From CALNBC01 sp050945915 (GTDB lineage Bacteria > Bacillota > Clostridia > Christensenellales > CALWSW01), in the NCBI GenBank assembly GCA_050945915.1, contig JBMNTV010000002.1:1-64000 (forward strand): 64,000 bases of DNA, written 5' to 3'. Below, piece after piece: positions 50,359 to 58,799 of this stretch. The notes under the pieces are model-generated. The model searched no databases. It saw only the letters and a program-made list of their open reading frames with translations, and was not told the origin of the DNA. The translations under genes were made by a program, and so were the position numbers. Each line of letters begins with the position of its first letter. Position 1 is the first letter of the stretch.

Positions 50359-51201
50359 ATGAGGATCATTTCCGAAAACCAGATTTCCGAGCTGGTGCGG
50401 TCGCTTTTTTTGCGCTGCGCCTATTGCGTGACGCCGGATGTGGAGCGCGCCGTTCGCTCCGCCCTGGATGCCGAGGAGTCCCCCGCAGGCAAAGCCGCCC
50501 TCGCTCAGATCCTCGAAAATCACAGGATCGCGAAAGAACAGCGCCTGCCCATCTGCCAGGACACCGGTATGGCCGTCATTTTTGCGAAGGTGGGCTGCGA
50601 AGCGGTGATCGACGGCGATTTTAACGCCGCGGCGAACCGTGGCGTGCGCAAGGCCTACGCCGAAGGGTTCCTGCGAAAATCTGTGGTCACAGACCCGCTG
50701 TATGAGCGGCGCAACACCATGGACAACACCCCCGCCATCCTTCACGTGGAGCTGGTGCCCGGCGACGGGATCGAGCTTTTTGTCACCGCCAAGGGCTTCG
50801 GCAGCGAAAACATGAGCGCCATTCGCATGCTCTCTCCCGGGGAGGGGGAGCGGGGGGTTGTGGATTTCGTCGTCGAAACGGTAAAAAAAGCAGGCCCGAA
50901 CCCCTGCCCCCCCGTTATCGTGGGCGTGGGCATCGGCGGCACCATGGAATACGCCGCCCTGCTTGCCAAAAAAGCCGCCCTGCGGGAACTGGGCAGCCAC
51001 AACGAAGACCCGCGCTACGCCGCGCTGGAAGAGGAGTTGCTTCAAAGGATCAACCGCCTGGGCATCGGCCCCGCCGGAATCGGCGGCCGCAATACGGCCC
51101 TGGGCGTAAACGTGCTTTTTGCGCCCACCCACATTGCCGGTCTGCCCGTGGCAGTGAACATCTGCTGCCATGCCGCGCGGCATGCAAGGGGATCCATTTA
51201 A
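50359..51201 (+). CDS. Class I fumarate hydratase, alpha subunit
   Basis: 280 residues of the iron-sulfur fumarase/tartrate dehydratase alpha family. Marks are LPICQDTGMAVIF with a cluster cysteine, VGIGGTMEYAALLAKKA, and GIGGRNTALGVNVL. AGGAG lies eight bases before ATG 50359. The beta subunit follows at 51492. It interconverts fumarate and malate. L(+)-tartrate dehydratase is a close relative that cannot be excluded. Confidence 0.9.
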   Translation: MRIISENQISELVRSLFLRCAYCVTPDVERAVRSALDAEESPAGKAALAQILENHRIAKEQRLPICQDTGMAVIFAKVGCEAVIDGDFNAAANRGVRKAYAEGFLRKSVVTDPLYERRNTMDNTPAILHVELVPGDGIELFVTAKGFGSENMSAIRMLSPGEGERGVVDFVVETVKKAGPNPCPPVIVGVGIGGTMEYAALLAKKAALRELGSHNEDPRYAALEEELLQRINRLGIGPAGIGGRNTALGVNVLFAPTHIAGLPVAVNICCHAARHARGSI

Positions 51202-51246
51202 TTTTGATTTGAATTGGATTGAATTTCTGGACCGGTCCAGTATTCG

Positions 51247-51420
51247 TCAGCCTGCACTTTTTTGCACCACCCTTGCCGTCATCGCTGATAATGCCGCCAT
51301 TTGGGCGGCTCGGAAGGCAGTTTCATCAATCCAACGAATGGCCTCGCGGTGTTCATCATCCGCCATGCCAGCGGTGCGCAAGAGGTTGGGGTTATTGAAA
51401 ATGTCTTTGAACCGGTCCAT
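51247..51420 (-). CDS. Possible small protein between the fumarase genes
   Basis: A 57-residue minus-strand frame beginning MDRFKDIFNNPNLLRTAGMA and ending QKSAG. The composition is that of a folded, helical, charged protein (for example DDEHREAIRWID), but the ribosome site is weak and it lies antisense inside the fumarase operon. It may be a remnant. The palindrome CTGGACCGGTCCAG lies just beyond its stop at 51227-51240. Confidence 0.4.
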   Translation of the reverse strand: MDRFKDIFNNPNLLRTAGMADDEHREAIRWIDETAFRAAQMAALSAMTARVVQKSAG

Positions 51421-51491
51421 CCGGTTTACGTTATGATTTTCCTGTCACCTGCTATAAAACGCACAACATTCTTCAATCCGAAAGGCATTCC

Positions 51492-52046
51492 ATGAACATC
51501 ACACTTCCTTTAGATGAAGCAACCGCCCGTTCCCTGCGGGCGGGGGACAATGTGTTGCTGTTCGGCCCGATGTTTGTCGCCCGGGACGCTGCCCATAAGC
51601 GGCTGATCGCCCTGCTTACCGAAGGCCTTCCCCTGCCCTTTTCCATCCAAGGCGAAACCATCTATTACGCCGGGCCTTCCCCCGCGCCGGCAGGGCGGAT
51701 CATCGGTTCCGCCGGGCCCACCACCTCCGGCCGCATGGATCGGTACACGCCCCAACTCCTGGACCTTGGCCTTCGCTGCACCATTGGCAAAGGCAGGCGC
51801 AGCCAAGAAGTGCTGTCTTCCATGAAAAAAAACGCCGCCGTTTACCTCGGCGTAACCGGCGGCGCCGCTGCGTTGATCGCAAACTGCGTCACGCGAAGCG
51901 AAGTCGTCTGTTATGAGGATTTAGGCCCGGAAGCTGTGCGCAGAATCTGGGTGGAGGGCATGCCCGCCGTGGTGCTGGCGGATACCCTGGGGAACGACCT
52001 GTACGAGCTGGGAAAAAAACAGTATCGGCAACCCCTGGAACCATGA
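51492..52046 (+). CDS. Class I fumarate hydratase, beta subunit
   Basis: 184 residues of the fumarase C-terminal family. Marks are the beta-subunit start LPLDEATARSLRAGDNVLL, then YYAGPSPAP, GSAGPTTSGRMD and IGKG. With the alpha subunit at 50359 it forms a two-part fumarase, the usual form in anaerobes. The gap of 290 bases between the subunits is unusually long and holds a possible small antisense gene. Confidence 0.9.
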   Translation: MNITLPLDEATARSLRAGDNVLLFGPMFVARDAAHKRLIALLTEGLPLPFSIQGETIYYAGPSPAPAGRIIGSAGPTTSGRMDRYTPQLLDLGLRCTIGKGRRSQEVLSSMKKNAAVYLGVTGGAAALIANCVTRSEVVCYEDLGPEAVRRIWVEGMPAVVLADTLGNDLYELGKKQYRQPLEP

Positions 52047-52050
52047 GCAA

Positions 52051-52083
52051 AAAACCGAGGGCAAAGGATGCCTTCGGTTTTTT
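52051..52083 (+). terminator. Terminator after the fumarase genes
   Basis: A 13-bp stem (52051-52063 with 52069-52081, one G-T pair) ends in a T run. It also touches the end of the convergent ylmH remnant. Confidence 0.85.
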
Positions 52084-52835
52084 AGCAGTATGTGTGCAGG
52101 ATTGCATTCAGCCTTCCCTTTTTGGTCCTGCCCGTAACGCCGCCATACACAAATCGCCCGAATCCCCGGACCGACACGATCTCCCCCTTGTTCAGCTGCC
52201 TGCTTGCGTTTTTGCACACCGCCGCATCCACAAACACCCGTTCATTATGGAAGAGTTCCGCGCTTTGATTCCGGGAAAGACGATAGGTTTTGGCGACGAT
52301 GGCATCCACTCGTTCGGAGGAAATTTGAATTTTATGTTCCAATAGGTTGTAAAGAGGCCCTTCGGGCGAGCGATCCAAAACCGCGCATTGGACGCTTTGC
52401 CTGCCCACCCGACTCAGGTTTTCCGCGATCCACTCCGCCATCGAAGCAAGTCAGAAAACAAAAGCCGTATCCTTTTGCACTGCGATGTCCCCAAGTATGG
52501 ACCGGTCCACGCCGAGGCCGAGGATCGCGCCCAGCACATCCCTGTGGGACAGCACCGCTCCAAAGCGGGCGGCAACGGCAGAAACCCCCACGCAGGAAAT
52601 GGGGAAGGGTTCCGAAAAGCCGAATTCCTCCTCGGATCCGAACCGCGCCACCCGCCTTTCGCAATCCACAGTTCCGCCAAACAGCGAAAGGGGCAGGGCC
52701 AGTTCCTTCTTCATCGAAACCAGCACCGCCTGCTCCTCCACATTCAAAAAGCCGGTGAAGGTAAACTTTTGCGTCCGCTCCGCCCTTTGGCAAAGTTCAA
52801 AAACGCTTTTTTATCTGGGAACGATCCTTTTCCAT
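52082..52835 (-). pseudogene. ylmH: YlmH-like S4-domain RNA-binding protein, broken
   Basis: The likely start is ATG 52835 (MEKDRSQIKKRF). The frame is lost in a T5 run (52803-52799) and continues one frame over as ELCQRAERTQKFTFTGFLN. A second lesion is an in-frame TGA at 52453-52451 between DTAFVF and LASMAEWIAEN. The last part (119 residues from ATG 52441) has the S4 domain (ISSERVDAIVAKTYRLSRNQ). YlmH proteins act on stalled 50S subunits and near cell-division genes. The two separate lesions point to decay, unless both are sequence errors. Confidence 0.75.
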
Positions 52836-52958
52836 GGCGGCATCATAGCATGTTTGGCCTTCCTTTACCAGCTCGCGGGAGTGTTCAAACGGCATTTTTG
52901 TGCCCCTGCACCCTCCTTTCTTCAAATTTCAATGTTCTGTAAACCTTTGTTGCCCCGT

Positions 52959-53016
52959 TTGTGTTTGCTCTTTCGATCTGTTATATTTTCCATATGGTTT
53001 GGAAACCTAAACCATA
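52959..53016 (+). promoter_or_regulatory. Promoter and 5' hairpin of the peptidase gene
   Basis: TTGTGT (52959-52964) and TATATT (52982-52987) are 17 bases apart. Near the expected transcript start TATGGTTT (52993-53000) pairs with AAACCATA (53009-53016), just before TAGGAGG. A hairpin at the very 5' end often protects an mRNA. Confidence 0.65.
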
Positions 53017-53028
53017 GGAGGATCTTTA

Positions 53029-54486
53029 ATGCCACAATCCATTCAACAACGCGCCGCAGCACTCTTACTGGCGCTTTCTGTCCTGTTTCTTGCCTGCTGT
53101 TCCCCCAAAGCAGAAACGCCCCCCTCCCCTTCACCCACCCCGTTGGAAGGCGTCGTTGGCACCCCCGCCCCTGTTGCCACCATCGCGCCTGCGCCCCCTC
53201 CTTCTTTCACGCCACAACCCACCCCGGAACCAGATTTTCCGGCAGGCCCTGCCGAGGAGGTCCTTCCCCCGGCTGGAGTGACCCGGTATCTAAAAAACGG
53301 TTCGCCCTTTCTTTGCCCCCACGATACGCAGGAAATTTGCAAAACCTGCTTGTCAAAAGGCGCGCTTCCGCTGCCCGACGCAAACCGTCTGCTGGCGATC
53401 CTGCGCTTTTTGACTGCAAAGAGCAGGCTGACCGGCTCAGAACACTGCGCCCACAGCGCCGCGTTCATCCAGGCCGCCCTTGTTGAATGCGGTTATGAGC
53501 CTGCTTTGCAAACCGTCAGCACGGACAATACGGGTTATGTGTTTTCCGGCGAGAGCGCCCTTGCCTTTGGCGAAACCGTCCTTCCCATGGAATATGTTTA
53601 CGGCAGCGCCCAGGGGATTCGATCCGGCCCCGCTGTCTTTTGCGGCGAAGGCTACCCCCTTCCGGAAAGCGCTGAAGGGGCTGTGCTGATTTCGAACGGC
53701 GCGGGAACCCTGAACATCATACAGGCGCTTGGGTTAGGAACGCCCGCCGCCGTCATCCTCGTCAACCCGTATCCATCCCTGGCCGAAAATGTTCCCGCCC
53801 TCTGGCCGGAAGCCATCGTTTTGGCCACAGATGACAGTAATTTGTTTCATTTAGTTAAATCGGGGGATATTTTGTCGGTTACCAGCACCGAAAACGGCCC
53901 CTTTGAAAGCGAGAACATCATCGCGGAGTTGAATCCCGGCGCAAAGGAAACCATCATACTATGCGCCCATTACGACAGCGTCTCCACCTCCCCCGGCGCG
54001 AGTGACAATGCCTCCGGCGTAGCTGTGCTCCTGGAGCTCGCCCGGGTGTTTTCCAAACTTCCCATCCACCGCCGGATCGTGTTCCTGTTTACCACGGGGG
54101 AGGAGCAGGGCATGCTGGGAGCGTGGGTTTATTCCAGGGAGCTTGCCAAAGGGGAACGCGATTCCATCCGCGCGGTATACGCTTTGGACATGTTCGCGGA
54201 TCTTAATCAAAGCACCCCCTTAATTTACACCTGCGACGGGGAGCCGGACACCGCCGTCGCCCTGCTCCTCGCCGCCTGCGAAGCCTATCCCCTGCCAAAG
54301 CCCCTGCTGAGTAAGGAGTTTCGCTCCGACCATGCGCCGTTTTACGGGATCGGGCTCCCTGCGGCGCTGTTCGCCCAAAGCGAATCGGACGAACTTTACC
54401 ACACGCCCTACGACACGATGGACAAGCTTTCCGCTGAATACATGGACCTTGTGTTTGCCTGGACCGCCGGTATCCTTCTTCGCTAA
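53029..54486 (+). CDS. M28-family zinc aminopeptidase, lipoprotein
   Basis: 485 residues. The lipoprotein signal ends in a lipobox-like FLACC, so it is likely anchored outside the cell membrane. A Pro/Thr-rich linker (about 30-75) follows. The M28 domain has the zinc ligands in CAHYDSVSTSPGASDNASG, catalytic EEQG, ALDMFAD and RSDHAPFYG. TAGGAGG precedes the ATG. The inserted PA-like segment (about 190-280) is usual in this family. It probably trims peptides outside the cell. Confidence 0.88.
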   Translation: MPQSIQQRAAALLLALSVLFLACCSPKAETPPSPSPTPLEGVVGTPAPVATIAPAPPPSFTPQPTPEPDFPAGPAEEVLPPAGVTRYLKNGSPFLCPHDTQEICKTCLSKGALPLPDANRLLAILRFLTAKSRLTGSEHCAHSAAFIQAALVECGYEPALQTVSTDNTGYVFSGESALAFGETVLPMEYVYGSAQGIRSGPAVFCGEGYPLPESAEGAVLISNGAGTLNIIQALGLGTPAAVILVNPYPSLAENVPALWPEAIVLATDDSNLFHLVKSGDILSVTSTENGPFESENIIAELNPGAKETIILCAHYDSVSTSPGASDNASGVAVLLELARVFSKLPIHRRIVFLFTTGEEQGMLGAWVYSRELAKGERDSIRAVYALDMFADLNQSTPLIYTCDGEPDTAVALLLAACEAYPLPKPLLSKEFRSDHAPFYGIGLPAALFAQSESDELYHTPYDTMDKLSAEYMDLVFAWTAGILLR

Positions 54487-54508
54487 TACCCCAAAAAGGC
54501 ATATAAAG

Positions 54509-55792
54509 ATGAAGATGAACATTTTATACGAGGACAATCACCTGCTTTGCGCCGTCAAACCCCAGAACATGCCCGTCGCCGAAGATGAGTCCCGGGATTT
54601 GGACCTTTTGAACGCCCTGAAGGGCTACATCAAGGAAAAATATCAAAAGCCGGGGGCGGTTTTTCTTGGACTGGTCCACAGGCTGGACAGGCCCGCGGGG
54701 GGCGTGCTGGTCTTTGCGCGCACCTCCAAAGCGGCGGCCCGCCTGTTTGATGCCATGCGGTCGGGGAAGTTCGAAAAAACCTATCTCGCCGTTCTCTGCG
54801 GTTCTGGACCGGACCAGGGGGAGCTGGTGGATTATCTCGTCAAGGACGAAAAAACCCGCTGCAGCCGCGTGATTTCCAAGGGCGAGCCCGGCGCAAAAGA
54901 AGCGCGCCTTTCCTTTGAAACGATTGCCCGGGCAGAGGGCCTGACGCTGGTCAAAATTCGGCTGCATACCGGGCGGCACCATCAGATCCGGGTGCAATTC
55001 GCCAGCCGTGGTCTCCCCCTTTACGGAGACGCGCGCTACAATCCCCAGTCAAAGCCAGGGCAGCAGCTTGCCCTGTGGGCGGCATCCCTCTCCTTCCCTC
55101 ACCCCACCAGGAAGGAAACCATTACCATTGCGCAGAACCCGCCCTCCCTTTACCCCTGGACAGAGTTTGCCAAGCATACCATCGGCTTTTCCATTCCCAT
55201 CCTGTATGAGGACGGCAAATTGCTCGCCGTGGACAAACCCGTCGGGATGGAGGTGGAGGGTGAACTTTCCGCCCTGGTGCGCCGCCGCTTCCCCACTGCC
55301 CGGCCCTGCCACAGGCTGGACGCCAACACCACCGGCATCACCCTGTTCGCCCTGACGGAGCAGGCGTATGAAGACATTACCAACGGAATCAAACAGCGAA
55401 AGATCGAGAAAATCTACCGCTGCGTGGTCAAGGGAAGGCCGCATCCTTCGCAAAAACTCTGCCGCGCCTGGCTGAAAAAGGATGCCGAAGCCGCGCGGGT
55501 GTTCATTTGTGACCGCCCCATCGAAGGCGCGAAGGAAATTCTGACTGAATACTGGGTGGAAGAAAGCCGCGGGGATACCTCGGTGCTTTCCGTGAAGCTG
55601 ATCACCGGACGCACCCACCAGATCCGCGCGCACCTCGCCCACCTTGGCCATCCCATCCTGGGGGACGACAAATATGGCGATCGCGCCTTCAACAAAGGCA
55701 AGGGGCAAAAGACCCAGCTGCTGCGGGCGGTGCGGGTGGTGGTGGACATTCCGGGTTATCAAACCACCATCGAAGCCCCATGCACCTTTTGA
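54509..55792 (+). CDS. Tandem RluA-family pseudouridine synthase (two catalytic domains)
   Basis: 427 residues in one frame with two complete RluA-type domains. Domain 1 (about 1-222) has catalytic Asp60 in HRLDRPAGG, and RLHTGRHHQIRVQF. Domain 2 (about 228-427) has catalytic Asp271 in HRLDANTTG, and KLITGRTHQIRAHLAHLGHP. Both keep the aspartate and the RTHQIR-like motif, so both may work. No S4 domain is present. These domains usually occur as separate proteins in Bacillota, so the fusion is notable. Target uridines in rRNA or tRNA are unknown. Confidence 0.85.
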   Translation: MKMNILYEDNHLLCAVKPQNMPVAEDESRDLDLLNALKGYIKEKYQKPGAVFLGLVHRLDRPAGGVLVFARTSKAAARLFDAMRSGKFEKTYLAVLCGSGPDQGELVDYLVKDEKTRCSRVISKGEPGAKEARLSFETIARAEGLTLVKIRLHTGRHHQIRVQFASRGLPLYGDARYNPQSKPGQQLALWAASLSFPHPTRKETITIAQNPPSLYPWTEFAKHTIGFSIPILYEDGKLLAVDKPVGMEVEGELSALVRRRFPTARPCHRLDANTTGITLFALTEQAYEDITNGIKQRKIEKIYRCVVKGRPHPSQKLCRAWLKKDAEAARVFICDRPIEGAKEILTEYWVEESRGDTSVLSVKLITGRTHQIRAHLAHLGHPILGDDKYGDRAFNKGKGQKTQLLRAVRVVVDIPGYQTTIEAPCTF

Positions 55793-55927
55793 AACAGTCG
55801 CCAAACCCATGTTTTTGAGCAGCGACTGCGACAGCGGGGTATTTTCCCATTTTTTCATGGCACACTAATGTTATAATCATGATGCTGTTGCGGGTTGATT
55901 GCCAAACAAAAGGAGGATGCCCCAGAA

Positions 55928-56275
55928 ATGGAAGATATTTTTGACAAAATCGTGGAAGGCGTCAAAAAAGGTGCCAGTACCGTCAAAAAAGGCGCCAGCG
56001 TGGTGGCGGACAAGGGCGAACAGTTGGTAGAGCTGACCAAGCTGCGCGCCGCCCGGGCCCGGCTTCAGGACGAGCTGGAGAGGAACTACGCGGAACTTGG
56101 CCGCGAGCTTTACGAGATGGTGGAGCGCGACCACATCATTTCCGAGACCCTCCGGTCCCGCTGCGCCGTCATCGGCCATATCAAGGCCCAGATAGCGGAC
56201 AGTATTGCCGAGGAAACCGAGCGGTTCGAAGGCAAGAAAAAAGAAGAAGAGAAAAAGAAGAATCCAGAAGAATAG
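55928..56275 (+). CDS. Small coiled-coil protein of unknown function
   Basis: 115 residues, strongly charged and helical (LTKLRAARARLQDELERNYA, GRELYEMVERDH), ending in a Lys/Glu tail. It begins with an amphipathic MEDIFDKIVEGVKKGASTVK. AAGGAGG lies 11 bases before the ATG, and a TATAAT box at 55872-55877 gives a short leader. It has no recognised domain. It lies next to dnaA, convergent with it. Confidence 0.75.
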   Translation: MEDIFDKIVEGVKKGASTVKKGASVVADKGEQLVELTKLRAARARLQDELERNYAELGRELYEMVERDHIISETLRSRCAVIGHIKAQIADSIAEETERFEGKKKEEEKKKNPEE

Positions 56276-56285
56276 CTCCAGTTGC

Positions 56286-56327
56286 AAAGGGCGCGGGTTT
56301 TCGGTTGTGGAAAACCTGCGCCTTTTT
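56286..56327 (+). terminator. Terminator of the coiled-coil gene
   Basis: A GC-rich inverted repeat (AAAGG..CGCGGGTTTT with AAAACCTGCGCCTTT) is followed by TTTTTA. Confidence 0.75.
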
Positions 56328-56358
56328 ATTTCTTAAAAACCAACCATTGTTGACAATG

Positions 56359-56487
56359 TGTGGAAAAGGTGGAAAACTCCCGCGCCTTTTCACAAGGTAT
56401 CCACTTGTTTTCAATGCCCAAAAGCCAGTGTTTTGGCTGGTTGCCACTGGTTTTCCACCTGTCCACAACCCCTACTACTACTACTAC
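56359..56487. other. Downstream half of oriC: DnaA boxes and DnaA-trio-like run
   Basis: After the dnaA stop lie degenerate DnaA boxes: TGTGGAAAA (56359-56367), GTATCCACT (56397-56405), TTTTCCACC (56451-56459) and TGTCCACAA (56460-56468). These are followed by CCC and then CTACTACTACTACTAC (56472-56487) and an AT-rich patch (TTATTTATTT). Box, GC patch, 3'-GAT repeats, AT-rich DNA is the order of the basal unwinding system described in Bacillus subtilis between dnaA and dnaN. Here dnaN is absent. Confidence 0.65.
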
Positions 56488-56590
56488 GTACTTATTTATT
56501 TGGAGCAGCCGCCAAAACCCGCACAAAGGCGAACCCGAACGCAAAAACGCCGGCAAAAAAGAAAAACGCCCCGAAAAGTGGGGCGTTTCG

Positions 56591-57898
56591 TCATTCCTCG
56601 ATCTTTCGTTTGATGTCGTCCATCTCTGCGGCAAAGGCTGGGTCCTTGGCAATGTCCTCGGTGACCTTGTCCACAGCGTAAATCACAGTGGAATAATGCC
56701 TGCCGCCAAAGCATTCGCCGATCTTTTCCAAGGAAGCGTCCGTCATCGTGCGGCAGAGGTACATGGCGATCTGCCGGGGGGCGACGATCTCAGCATTTCT
56801 GCGCTTGGAAGCCAGATCCTCGGGGGCGAGCTTAAAGTACTTGGTGACCATCGACTGGATGTACGGAATGTCGATGACGGGCTTTTCCGGCGCGGTCAGG
56901 CTGTCTTTGAGCGCTTCCGCCGCCAGCTCCACGGTGACGGGAACCCCCCTGAGTTCCGAATGGGCCATCACCCTGGTCAAGGAGCCTTCCAGCTCCCTGA
57001 TGTTGGTCTGGGTATGCTCGGCGATGAAGCGCAGCACATCCCCCGGCACCTGCATATTTTCGCAGATCGCCTTTTTTTCCAGGATGGCGATGCGCGTCTC
57101 GTAATCGGGCTTTTGAATATCCGCCACTAGGCCCCAGCCGAAGCGGCTGCACAGGCGTTCCTCCAGGGCGGGGATTTCCCGCGGGGGCTTGTCCGACGAG
57201 ATGATGATCTGCTTTTGCAGCTCGTACAGGGCGTTGAAGGTATGGAAGAACTCCTCCTGGGTTCCCTCCTTGTTGGACAAAAACTGGATATCGTCCACCA
57301 TCAGCACGTCCACGCTCCTGTATTTCCTCCGAAACTCCTCGTTCTTGTCGTTTCTGATGGCGAAGATCAGCTCGTTGGTGAACTTTTCGCTGGTTACGTA
57401 CATGACGTTGGAAGAAGGCGAGCTTTCGGTGATGGCATTGCCCACCGCGTGCAGCAGGTGGGTTTTGCCCAGGCCCACGTCCCCGTAAATAAAAAGAGGA
57501 TTATAGCGTTTCCCGGGGTTTTGGGCGACGGCCACGGCCGCGGCGTGGGCAAACTTGTTGGAGGAGCCGATGATGAAGGTATCAAAGGTGTACTTCGGGT
57601 TGATGGAGGCAGATGCTTCGTCTTCCTGCCGGTCCGCCGGAGCCTCCATCTCGCCAGGCATGACCACTTTGATCCTGTAATTGCGGCCCCCTGCGCGGTA
57701 TAGAGCGTCCTCGATCGTCTGCGCGTAGCGGTCGGTCAGCATTCGTTTGACGAATTCCTCGTCCGTTTCAAGTATGAGCAGCCTATCCTTAAGGTCGACA
57801 ACCTTGAGGTCTTCGATATAGCTGCAATAGGTCGCGGTAGAAAGCTCTTCCTTCAAAATGGGCAGGGTGCTTTCCCACACGCTTTCGGCAAGGCTCAT
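56591..57898 (-). CDS. dnaA: Chromosomal replication initiator DnaA
   Basis: 435 residues. Domain I (about 1-80) has WESTLPILKEELST. The AAA+ domain has Walker A GDVGLGKT (139-146) and Walker B LMVDDIQFL. Domain IV binds DnaA boxes. The usual signature GGRDHT/STV reads GGRHYSTV here (Arg400, His401, Tyr402), changing residues that contact box bases in E. coli DnaA. ATG 57898 has GGAGG five bases before it. Box clusters lie on both sides of the gene. dnaN does not follow it. Confidence 0.96.
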   Translation of the reverse strand: MSLAESVWESTLPILKEELSTATYCSYIEDLKVVDLKDRLLILETDEEFVKRMLTDRYAQTIEDALYRAGGRNYRIKVVMPGEMEAPADRQEDEASASINPKYTFDTFIIGSSNKFAHAAAVAVAQNPGKRYNPLFIYGDVGLGKTHLLHAVGNAITESSPSSNVMYVTSEKFTNELIFAIRNDKNEEFRRKYRSVDVLMVDDIQFLSNKEGTQEEFFHTFNALYELQKQIIISSDKPPREIPALEERLCSRFGWGLVADIQKPDYETRIAILEKKAICENMQVPGDVLRFIAEHTQTNIRELEGSLTRVMAHSELRGVPVTVELAAEALKDSLTAPEKPVIDIPYIQSMVTKYFKLAPEDLASKRRNAEIVAPRQIAMYLCRTMTDASLEKIGECFGGRHYSTVIYAVDKVTEDIAKDPAFAAEMDDIKRKIEE

Positions 57899-57973
57899 AT
57901 TATCCTCCATTCGATGTTGAAAACCGGCGCGCATATCCACATATGAAATTGGTTAAAGACGTTAACTATGTGA

Positions 57974-58121
57974 ATACGCTTCGTACATTATAGCAAATGC
58001 GACGTAAATAGTGAAGCGTATATTGGGTTTTAGGTTTTCCACATCCATCACATCACATTTATGTGGATAACGTGGATAACTCGGCGGTTTTCTGTGGATA
58101 ATGTGCAAAAACTTATCCATA
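57974..58121. other. Upstream half of oriC: DnaA box cluster
   Basis: Boxes TTTTCCACA (58035-58043), TGTGGATAA (58062-58070), CGTGGATAA (58071-58079, directly adjacent), TGTGGATAA (58093-58101) and TTATCCATA (58113-58121) lie upstream of dnaA. A dyad ATACGCTTC (57974-57982) with GAAGCGTAT (58013-58021) flanks an AT-rich spacer that may hold the dnaA promoter. The cluster probably serves both as an origin part and for dnaA autoregulation. Confidence 0.8.
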
Positions 58122-58219
58122 ACGCCGTGAAGACTGTGAAAAAAGCGTATCACCACCCAAACGGCAAAAAGTGTTATCCTTATTTTGGCGATTCCTGTAT
58201 TCGTTTTCAAATTGTTTTT

Positions 58220-58248
58220 TTGTGTTTGATCCAATGATGCGATACAAT
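58220..58248 (+). promoter_or_regulatory. Promoter of the unknown gene next to oriC
   Basis: TTGTGT (58220-58225) and TACAAT (58243-58248) are 17 bases apart, 21 bases before the ATG at 58269. Confidence 0.7.
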
Positions 58249-58268
58249 ACCAAACAACAGGGGGTTGG

Positions 58269-58799
58269 ATGGAATTGCTATTTCTTCCGGAAAGTGCAAG
58301 GCTGGGTACGGATTTTGCGGATGTTTCCTTTTACGCCGGGGAACATGCAAAAGCAAATGCCGCGGCCCTGGACGCCGAATGGTTCGAAAATGTGCGGATT
58401 GCATCCGGATTCGTCAACGCGGATTTGACGAAAAAGGCCATCCTGTCCCTGCTTTCGGGCATCGATATTCAACAAGCGGACTTTCGTCTTGAGGAGATGA
58501 CGGAGGAGGAGCTGTTTTCCCCTGTCGTGTGTGCGTATTTGGCCATCCTTCCCCGGGCGACTGCCAAAAAAATAGAACGATGCCCCGCGTTCCAAGGCGA
58601 AAGAAGAAAGCTGTTGCTTCGCCTGATCGCGGCTTATTTCGGCGATTTTTCCCTTACGGAAGAACTTTCCCTGTGCAAAAGGGTGATGGACGAGATGCGC
58701 TCCTCTTTTTTGAACTGCGGGGAGGACGAGAGTCTGTCCATCCTCTGTTCCGTTTCACTGGCCGTACTCAAAAAGCGAATTGACGGAGGATTTGCATGA
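58269..58799 (+). CDS. Protein of unknown function beside the origin
   Basis: 176 residues, mostly helical, soluble and cysteine-poor (for example TKKAILSLLSGIDIQQADFR). No domain is recognised. AGGGGGT lies before the ATG. Its stop overlaps the ATG of the next gene (ATGA), so it is coupled to the secreted transglutaminase-like protein. Confidence 0.75.
   Translation: MELLFLPESARLGTDFADVSFYAGEHAKANAAALDAEWFENVRIASGFVNADLTKKAILSLLSGIDIQQADFRLEEMTEEELFSPVVCAYLAILPRATAKKIERCPAFQGERRKLLLRLIAAYFGDFSLTEELSLCKRVMDEMRSSFLNCGEDESLSILCSVSLAVLKKRIDGGFA

Noticed and set aside
52448..52453. Selenocysteine or programmed readthrough at the TGA in ylmH
   Set aside because: YlmH has no catalytic cysteine, no SECIS-like hairpin was seen just after the codon, and a second frameshift lesion points to decay.
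56472..56487. CTA repeat as a plain microsatellite
   Set aside because: Its place right after DnaA boxes and before AT-rich DNA next to dnaA fits the DnaA-trio element better.
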